Assembly: GCA_905235315.1 (NCBI GenBank) | Contig: CAJOLG010000018.1 | Span: forward strand, 1-15,195 | Direction: 5' to 3' | DNA: 15,195 bases | Source: an uncultured Solobacterium sp. | Lineage (GTDB): Bacteria; Bacillota_I; Bacilli_A; Erysipelotrichales; Erysipelotrichaceae | Shown here: piece by piece, positions 7,907 to 13,225 of the stretch | Numbering within the stretch: the stretch's first letter is position 1 | How the letters are laid out: the number at the start of each line of letters is the position of its first letter | Program-made: the position numbers and the translations under genes | The notes under the pieces: generated by a model | Databases searched by the model: none | Seen by the model: the letters and a program-made list of their open reading frames with translations, nothing else | Told to the model about the DNA's origin: nothing

Positions 7907-10102
7907 CTACTGATTCGTAACGAGCTGCTTGTAGAGCTCGCAGTTTTTATACAGTTCCTTGTGGGTGCCGCGGTCCACGACATTGCCCTGATCGAGGACG
8001 ATGATCTCATCACTGTCCCGGATCGTCGAAAGACGATGGGCAATCACGATACAGGTGATGCCGCGGTCCACGATCGCTTTGACAACTTCATATTCCGTCC
8101 GCGCATCCAGTGCGGAAGTCGCTTCATCAAGAATGATGATCCGCGGATCCTGCGCAAGAACGCGGGCAATCTCGATCCGCTGCCGCTGTCCGCCGGAGAA
8201 ATCGCTTCCTCCTTCCACCAGAACATGCCGGTAGCCGTTCGGGCGGGAGACGATTTCCTCATGGATCTGCGCATCTTTGGCCGCAAGGATCATTTCAAAA
8301 TCTTCGATGGAGTTATCCCACATCTTGATGTTGTTCGCAATGGTATCCTCAAACAGAATAATGTCCTGGTCCACGACCGCAAGCGATCCGGTAAAGACGC
8401 TGCGGTTGATTTCCTGCATGGTTTTTCCGTCAAACGTAACGGAGCCTTCCCAGGGCTGATAGAGGCCGCTGATCAGTTTGGCAATCGTGCTTTTACCGCA
8501 GCCGGAGGTTCCGACAAGCGCAACGCGGGAGCCGGGTTTCAGCGACATGGAAAAATTGGTGATCAGCGGTTTGGCAAGCGGGGAGTACCCGAATGTGACA
8601 TTATTGACTTCCACGGCACCGGACAGTTTGCGGAACTCGGTATCATTTGCGGCTTCCTCTGTCGGTTTGAACGCAGGGTCGACCTCGTATGCCATGACAT
8701 CCTCAACGCGTTCGATGCTCGTCCGCATTTCCTGAATGGTCTGGCCGGCACTGATCAATGACTGGGCAGGTGCTTCGAACCGGGAGAGATATCCCTGAAA
8801 CAGCATAATGGTACCTGCGGTGAACTGGCCCTGCATGGTCAGGTAGACACCGAGAATAAGAATGACGATATTCAGAATGGACCGCACCAGGGAGGGAACC
8901 GATCCCAGCATACTGTTGAGGTTGGTGTATTCGACCTGGGCTTTGTTTACACTTGCCTGATAGCCGCTCCATCTTCCGAAGAATCCGTTCTCCGCACCGG
9001 TTGCCTTGATGGTCTCGATCATCTGAATGCCGGAGGTTGTGGCACCGGCAAGCTTGCCCTGGTCACGCATGGATACCCGCGTGAGATTGATCCGTCTGCG
9101 GGAGATGACATTGGCCAGTACAAGATTGACCACAATCGACAGCAGACCGATTGAGGTGAGCATAGGACTGTAATGAATCATGATGCCGAGATACAGCACC
9201 ATCATGACTGCGTTCAGCAGCAGAGGGGCAACCGTCTGCACAAGGGCGGCTGCGATATCCGCATTGCTGGACATGCGGGACTGAATATCGCCGGCCATGC
9301 GCTGGGAAAAGAAATTGATCGGCAGCTGGAGAACCTTCCAGACATAGGTTGTTGTGCCGACCGCATCAATCTTGCCGTTGATCTTGAGGGAGTAGATGGT
9401 ACTGATCCAGGAGACCAGCAGCTGAAGGAATGAGAATACCGCCAGCATTGCCAGAAACGGCACTGCCCAGGACAGATTCTTTCCGCGCAGAAGGTAGTCC
9501 ACAAATACCTTGGAGAACGCCGGCTGAATCAGATCAAACAGTGACGCAATGATGGTTGTGAGAATTACAAAGATGACCGCGGTGCGGGAATTGTTAAGCC
9601 GCTTGGCAACATACGACAGCATGCTTGCCGGTTTTCCTTCCGGCTGGAAGGTTTCCGACGGCTCAAAGCAGAGCGTGATTCCTGTAAAGCTGCGGTCGAA
9701 TTCCTCCAGCGGAACTGTTACCGTACCGCGCGCCGGGTCATTCAAAACCGCTTCATTCTTCCGGTTGAATCCGTCCAGAACTACAAAATGATTGAAGTTC
9801 CAGTGAATGATGCACGGATAAAGACCTTCCTTCTGAATACTGTCGAGTTCAAAACGGTATCCGTTTGCTTCAAGACCGTAGGAACGGGCAGCTTTGAGGA
9901 TATTGAGCGCATTGGAGCCGTCACGCGATACGCCGCAGTCCTGCCGGACTTTTTCCAGCGGGATCCATTTATCATAGTAGGCCAGAATCATCGTCAGGCA
10001 GGCAGCACCGCATTCCAGTGCTTCCAGCTGCATGATAACCGGTACCTTCGCGACACCTTTGGTGATCGGCTGTTTGATTTTTTTGCCGGAGTTCAATTCC
10101 AT
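7907..10102 (-). CDS. Peptide-export ABC transporter with N-terminal C39 leader peptidase (NHLM type)
   Basis: This 731-residue membrane protein would cut precursor peptides after a double glycine and pump the mature part out. The C39 peptidase domain (about 15-145) has all expected residues: oxyanion Q25, nucleophile C31 in LECGAACL, H105 in NHFVVLDGF, and D122 in NDPARG. The transmembrane domain spans about 165-465. The ATPase domain has Walker A GTSGCGKST (531-539), Q579, signature FSGGQRQR (635-642), Walker B RIIILDE (654-660) and H689. The layout and length match the first ABC protein of NHLM systems. The start at ATG 10102 lies eight bases after the adaptor stop, with a weak GAGG overlapping that stop, so translation may be coupled. 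The only double-glycine peptide in the window is the divergent gene at 11253. Confidence 0.92.
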   Translation of the reverse strand: MELNSGKKIKQPITKGVAKVPVIMQLEALECGAACLTMILAYYDKWIPLEKVRQDCGVSRDGSNALNILKAARSYGLEANGYRFELDSIQKEGLYPCIIHWNFNHFVVLDGFNRKNEAVLNDPARGTVTVPLEEFDRSFTGITLCFEPSETFQPEGKPASMLSYVAKRLNNSRTAVIFVILTTIIASLFDLIQPAFSKVFVDYLLRGKNLSWAVPFLAMLAVFSFLQLLVSWISTIYSLKINGKIDAVGTTTYVWKVLQLPINFFSQRMAGDIQSRMSSNADIAAALVQTVAPLLLNAVMMVLYLGIMIHYSPMLTSIGLLSIVVNLVLANVISRRRINLTRVSMRDQGKLAGATTSGIQMIETIKATGAENGFFGRWSGYQASVNKAQVEYTNLNSMLGSVPSLVRSILNIVILILGVYLTMQGQFTAGTIMLFQGYLSRFEAPAQSLISAGQTIQEMRTSIERVEDVMAYEVDPAFKPTEEAANDTEFRKLSGAVEVNNVTFGYSPLAKPLITNFSMSLKPGSRVALVGTSGCGKSTIAKLISGLYQPWEGSVTFDGKTMQEINRSVFTGSLAVVDQDIILFEDTIANNIKMWDNSIEDFEMILAAKDAQIHEEIVSRPNGYRHVLVEGGSDFSGGQRQRIEIARVLAQDPRIIILDEATSALDARTEYEVVKAIVDRGITCIVIAHRLSTIRDSDEIIVLDQGNVVDRGTHKELYKNCELYKQLVTNQ

Positions 10103-10110
10103 GATTTGCC

Positions 10111-10587
10111 TCAGTTCAGTATCAGATCCGCCGGGCGGAGTTTCGCCACAATCACGTCTGCCGTATAGGATCCGTCAGGAAGTGCCGTCATGGCGGATAC
10201 CGCATAGACCATTTCATTCGCGCCAAGCTGATATGCCGCAAGCTGGCCATCACTGAGCGCATCGGCTGCACGCATCACGTTTGAGATGGTGCTGATCGTG
10301 TATTCATTGCCGTTAACGGCGATCGTGCTCGTGAGGTCAAGATCTTCCGCCTGCTTCTCCGGCACATAGGCCGTGAGCGTTCCGTCGTTTACGATTGCGT
10401 TCACCTTGATTTTGGATTCAATCGTGCCGGTCATTCCCCAGATCACGACGCCGATCAGAAAGATGATTACCGCAATGAGCAGTAAAAAAACACTTGGGTT
10501 TGTGACCCGGATATAGTCGTTCAGCTGTTCCGGGCTGGAGAACTGTTCTAGGCTTTTCTCACGGAAAAGAGGTTTGTTTTCGCTCAT
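10111..10587 (-). CDS. Short HlyD/NHLM-type membrane adaptor (possibly also anti-sigma position)
   Basis: This 158-residue protein has one transmembrane helix (about 33-51), a 32-residue cytoplasmic head and an outside domain of about 107 residues. The head (LFREKSLEQFSSPEQLNDYIRVTNPS) resembles the start of NHLM-system HlyD secretion proteins, which usually open with a similar 'FR..L..L.SPEQL' block. The end (DGSYTADVIVAKLRPADLILN-like) resembles the closing strand of membrane-fusion proteins. The long coiled-coil hairpin of ordinary HlyD adaptors is missing, so it is a minimal version suited to a cell with one membrane. The start is ATG 10587 with GGAGGA upstream; the longer frame to 10632 has no better site. 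ATG 10587-10585 overlaps the sigma-factor TGA (ATGA), so the two are translationally coupled, as often seen for sigma/anti-sigma pairs. An anti-sigma role is possible but not shown by any motif. Confidence 0.65.
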   Translation of the reverse strand: MSENKPLFREKSLEQFSSPEQLNDYIRVTNPSVFLLLIAVIIFLIGVVIWGMTGTIESKIKVNAIVNDGTLTAYVPEKQAEDLDLTSTIAVNGNEYTISTISNVMRAADALSDGQLAAYQLGANEMVYAVSAMTALPDGSYTADVIVAKLRPADLILN

Positions 10588-11108
10588 AAATCCTCCCTGG
10601 TAATATGGTTTTCCTCCGCAATGGTCCGGCATTTGGCCAGAAGCCTGCGATACCGTTCGGAAACGGCTTTCGGAGAAATATTCAGAATCGCTCCGATCTC
10701 TTCGTTGGACAGTTCCTGACGGTATCGGAGTGCAAGAAATTCACGGTCGCTGTCCGGCAGGTGGGAAAGAATGCGGAACAGCTGCTGGTTGATGGAGTCA
10801 GACAGAAGATCATATTCATCTTCCACGCCGGGTTCGACAATATCATCGATATCCGCATGGGCCTGGTTTGCTTTCAGACGGTAAAAGTCCGTGATGGTAT
10901 TGCGGGCAATATTGCACAGCCAGGTGCGGATGCTGGAAAGACTGCTGTTATACTCATCGTAATGGGTCATTGCCTTGGTAAATACGGAACTGACAACGTC
11001 TTCTGTATTCTCGCGGTGCAGAAGGCGCATGTACACATAGTTATAGATGTAGCTGTATTGTTCCAGATATACCTGTTCAAATGAGGGTCTGGTTTCCTTC
11101 GTACTCAT
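10584..11108 (-). CDS. ECF-type sigma-70 family RNA polymerase sigma factor
   Basis: This 174-residue protein contains sigma region 2 (about 10-77, including the -10 recognition stretch ending RTWLCNIARNTITDFYR) and region 4 (about 108-165). The region 4 helix-turn-helix is LSNEEIGAILNISPKAVSERYRR (133-155), which reads the -35 element. Regions 1.1 and 3 are absent, which defines the ECF group. It is the first gene of the minus-strand export operon and faces the leader-peptide gene, so it may switch on one or both. The start is ATG 11108, with GGAG eight bases upstream. The closing TGA is inside the start of the adaptor gene. No separate anti-sigma gene is seen. The sigma identity is clear; its target promoters are not identified. 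Confidence 0.9.
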   Translation of the reverse strand: MSTKETRPSFEQVYLEQYSYIYNYVYMRLLHRENTEDVVSSVFTKAMTHYDEYNSSLSSIRTWLCNIARNTITDFYRLKANQAHADIDDIVEPGVEDEYDLLSDSINQQLFRILSHLPDSDREFLALRYRQELSNEEIGAILNISPKAVSERYRRLLAKCRTIAEENHITREDL

Positions 11109-11142
11109 AAGCGGGACTCCATCAAAGTAAATTTATAAAATT

Positions 11143-11148
11143 ATTATA
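11143..11148 (-). promoter_or_regulatory. -10 element of possible sigma-factor/export operon promoter
   Basis: The minus strand reads TATAAT (11148-11143) in AT-rich sequence, about 35 bases before the sigma-factor start codon. No convincing -35 hexamer is found at 16-18 bases, and no ECF-type GAAC/CGT pair on this strand, so the assignment is tentative. Confidence 0.35.
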
Positions 11149-11175
11149 ACGAAAATCGCCGCATTAAACATAAGA

Positions 11176-11203
11176 TTCAGAAACTTTACAAATGTCGTAT
11201 AGT
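11176..11203 (+). promoter_or_regulatory. Possible promoter of the leader-peptide gene
   Basis: TTCAGA (11176-11181) and TATAGT (11198-11203) are separated by 16 bases and match the sigma-A consensus at four and five positions. Transcription would begin near 11210, leaving a leader of about 43 bases. The alternative that an ECF sigma reads this region cannot be excluded. Confidence 0.3.
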
Positions 11204-11252
11204 GGATAACAGGATTGTGAAACGTATATAGTTGTGACAAAGGAAGCCGGAA

Positions 11253-11504
11253 ATGATGAAAGACATAGAAAAACTGATTGAAGAAGCGGATTTTTCAAAG
11301 GAGACAGCGCAGAAAAATCAGCTGTATTATGAACTGTTCCGAAAACCGGTACCGATTACCGAACCCGGAGGCGAAAGGCTGTCAGAAGCCGACCTGAGTT
11401 TTGTGAACGGGGGCGTAAGCCGGGCAATGCCGGAGGAACCGAAAACGGAGAGTGAACACCCGGAGACGGGGGACGTCACAATGCCGGCGGGAAAACGACA
11501 CTGA
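11253..11504 (+). CDS. Double-glycine leader peptide precursor, probable substrate of the C39 exporter
   Basis: This 83-residue (or 82, from the second ATG) protein is preceded by AAAGGAAG (11239-11246). It begins with a charged helical stretch (MMKDIEKLIEEADFSKE) and carries LSEADLSFVNGG at 43-54. That fits the classic double-glycine leader rule: L at -12, L at -7, V at -4, G at -2 and G at -1. Cutting after G54 would release a 29-residue tail rich in Glu, Pro, Thr and Gly, ending in Lys-Arg-His, with no Cys and hardly any hydrophobic residues. It lies divergent from, and 144 bases away from, the operon encoding a C39 exporter, which suggests it is the cargo. The tail does not look like a membrane-active bacteriocin; it could be a signal peptide or an adhesive or regulatory peptide. 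The leader call is well supported; the role is unknown. Confidence 0.75.
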   Translation: MMKDIEKLIEEADFSKETAQKNQLYYELFRKPVPITEPGGERLSEADLSFVNGGVSRAMPEEPKTESEHPETGDVTMPAGKRH

Positions 11505-11523
11505 ACAGCCGGCCGGCCGTAAT

Positions 11524-11556
11524 GGAAGAAGCTTCAATGGGAAGCTTTTTTCTTTC
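11524..11556 (+). terminator. Rho-independent terminator after the leader-peptide gene
   Basis: AAGCTTC (11529-11535) pairs with GAAGCTT (11541-11547) over a five-base loop. A run of six T (11546-11551) follows, partly inside the stem, then C and three more T. It lies 20 bases after the TGA and overlaps the end of the convergent membrane-protein gene. On the minus strand the following bases (CTTCC) make a poor U-tract. Confidence 0.7.
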
Positions 11557-13225
11557 GGTAAAACAGCAGGGCAGCGGCTGCCGATATCAGGGACACCGCA
11601 ACAGAGCACTTGCGCAGGGGTGTGCCGGCATAACGCACCGTTACGGTGCCGGGTTCGGATACCCGGATTGCCACGAGGGCATCCTCGGAGCGCTCCGCAG
11701 GAAGCACGCGGCTGCCGATCCGGTATTCATATCCTTTGTAATAGGTGAGCGGAAGTATAAGCAGCCCATCCGGCGGAACTTCTGTTACCTGAACAGTCAA
11801 TTCGGTGCCGTCCTTTGTATAATCGGCTTCTGCGGGCTGTCCGTCGGATGTGCGCACAGCAGGGGTCAGGGTGCGGAAATCCGGCGCATCGATCGGAAGG
11901 TAGTCGCCGCCCGCAAGTTCGACACGCATATAGGAGGCGGAATAATACGGATCGATCAGGGCTCCGGAGGTAATATCTTCATACGCAGTATCGGAAGTGA
12001 TGCCAAACGGCCGGGAAAAGGCCGGGGTGAGATGCACCAGTCCTTCCGCAGGGATGAGCAGGCAAAGACACAGCGTGATCCATGTGTGGCGGCGGAAACA
12101 CTTGGCAAGCAGGGCCGCAGAAGGGACCGTGAGCAGAACCAGTGCCGGTGTCATGAGGCGCCACGGAAACTGAATCACGCGCAGGGCTTTCATCGAAGCC
12201 CATGGGAAAATGTCCAGCGGAAGGAGAAAGAAGACCATTCCGATCAGCCATGTGACACCGACAAAGCGGCTGAATGGCTGCTTTTTGTTTTTCAGAAAAC
12301 AGAACGGAAACAGCAGGGCGCAGGCGGTGATCGGAAGACCGATATTCACAAGCATCTGCTGATCTGCCGCAAGCGTATTCTCCCCGAAGCCAAAGACCGT
12401 TTTGTTGGCGAAATACTTCCAGACCGGCATGGCATAGCGTTCCAGCTGGGAAGAAGAAGCGTAATAGTGCAGAATGAACTGCTGGCTTCCCAGCTGTTCC
12501 AGCATCGGAAGCGTAAACCAGGCAGTGCAGAGAAAAGCCAGTACCACGGCTGTGATTCCATCCGCCGCAATGCGCCGGTTTATCCGTCCTGCATAGAACA
12601 GAACTGCCGCAATGATGATGACAACGCCGAATACAAATGTCAGATTGTGCGAAAAGATCAGACCGCATAAGCCGCCGAACAGCAGCCGGCTGCCGGAGGA
12701 ATTCTGCTTTTCCAGAAGTTCATGGAGCGCACTGACAATTACCGCAAGAAAGCCGATCGCCATCATCTCCCCAAGCGCTCCGCGCACATAGACATCGGTA
12801 ATGCGGTAATTGGAAAAAACAAACGCTGCCGTAACCGCCGTAACCGCATACGCATCGTCCGTCACTCTTGTCAGCAGGCGGATCACCGCATATGCACTGA
12901 ATACCGTTGCGCAGAAGACAACCAGTTTGTAAGTCCAGGCAAGCGGCATTCCGGCAAGATACAGCAGGCTGAACGGAAGCAGGAGAAGGTCGCAGTAGAA
13001 CAGCGGACTGGCATAGCCGAAGCCGTTATTCTTATACGGATACAGTGCCGGAAGAAGATCTCCCCGCTGCACGGCATCCGCAAGCCCCTGAATGCGGGAG
13101 AGATGAAAAAAGGTATCATGCTCAACCGCAAGAAACCCGGATGAAAAATAGGGCAGGCAGAAAACAGCGGCGAGCACCGCCGCAAGCAGGAAACAATACC
13201 GTCTGCGGTTCAGCCGAAATACCAT
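11534..13225 (-). CDS. YfhO/PTPS-related polytopic membrane protein (GT-C-like)
   Basis: This 563-residue protein starts at ATG 13225; the frame is open further upstream, but that part overlaps the PMT gene and is arginine- and cysteine-rich shadow sequence. About twelve hydrophobic segments begin with residues 10-30. The first outside loop has EHDTFFHLSRIQGLADA (35-51) and GFGYASPLFY (68-77), typical of bacterial '6-pyruvoyl-tetrahydropterin synthase-related' and YfhO-like GT-C membrane proteins. The end has a beta-rich outside domain, with 'PPDGLLILPLTYYKGYEY...GTVTVRY' resembling the YfhO C-terminus, then a final helix and a KKK tail. YfhO of Bacillus acts in lipoteichoic-acid glycosylation; a related wall-glycosylation role is inferred. 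It overlaps the upstream PMT gene by 16 bases, with GGAG 11 bases before its ATG, so both are probably co-transcribed. Confidence 0.7.
   Translation of the reverse strand: MVFRLNRRRYCFLLAAVLAAVFCLPYFSSGFLAVEHDTFFHLSRIQGLADAVQRGDLLPALYPYKNNGFGYASPLFYCDLLLLPFSLLYLAGMPLAWTYKLVVFCATVFSAYAVIRLLTRVTDDAYAVTAVTAAFVFSNYRITDVYVRGALGEMMAIGFLAVIVSALHELLEKQNSSGSRLLFGGLCGLIFSHNLTFVFGVVIIIAAVLFYAGRINRRIAADGITAVVLAFLCTAWFTLPMLEQLGSQQFILHYYASSSQLERYAMPVWKYFANKTVFGFGENTLAADQQMLVNIGLPITACALLFPFCFLKNKKQPFSRFVGVTWLIGMVFFLLPLDIFPWASMKALRVIQFPWRLMTPALVLLTVPSAALLAKCFRRHTWITLCLCLLIPAEGLVHLTPAFSRPFGITSDTAYEDITSGALIDPYYSASYMRVELAGGDYLPIDAPDFRTLTPAVRTSDGQPAEADYTKDGTELTVQVTEVPPDGLLILPLTYYKGYEYRIGSRVLPAERSEDALVAIRVSEPGTVTVRYAGTPLRKCSVAVSLISAAAALLFYRKKKASH

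Noticed and set aside
11180..11199. GAAAC followed by CGTA as an ECF promoter for the peptide gene
   Set aside because: The spacer is only 11 bases, too short compared with the roughly 16 usual for ECF promoters.
11508..11517. GCCGGCCGGC palindrome after the peptide gene
   Set aside because: It is short, has no T-run and no known operator match; the terminator just downstream is sufficient.
11522..12670. A 382-codon plus-strand frame opposite the YfhO-like gene
   Set aside because: The minus-strand frame encodes regular membrane helices and family motifs, while this one is Arg/Gln/Cys-rich without a domain. It also begins inside a terminator.
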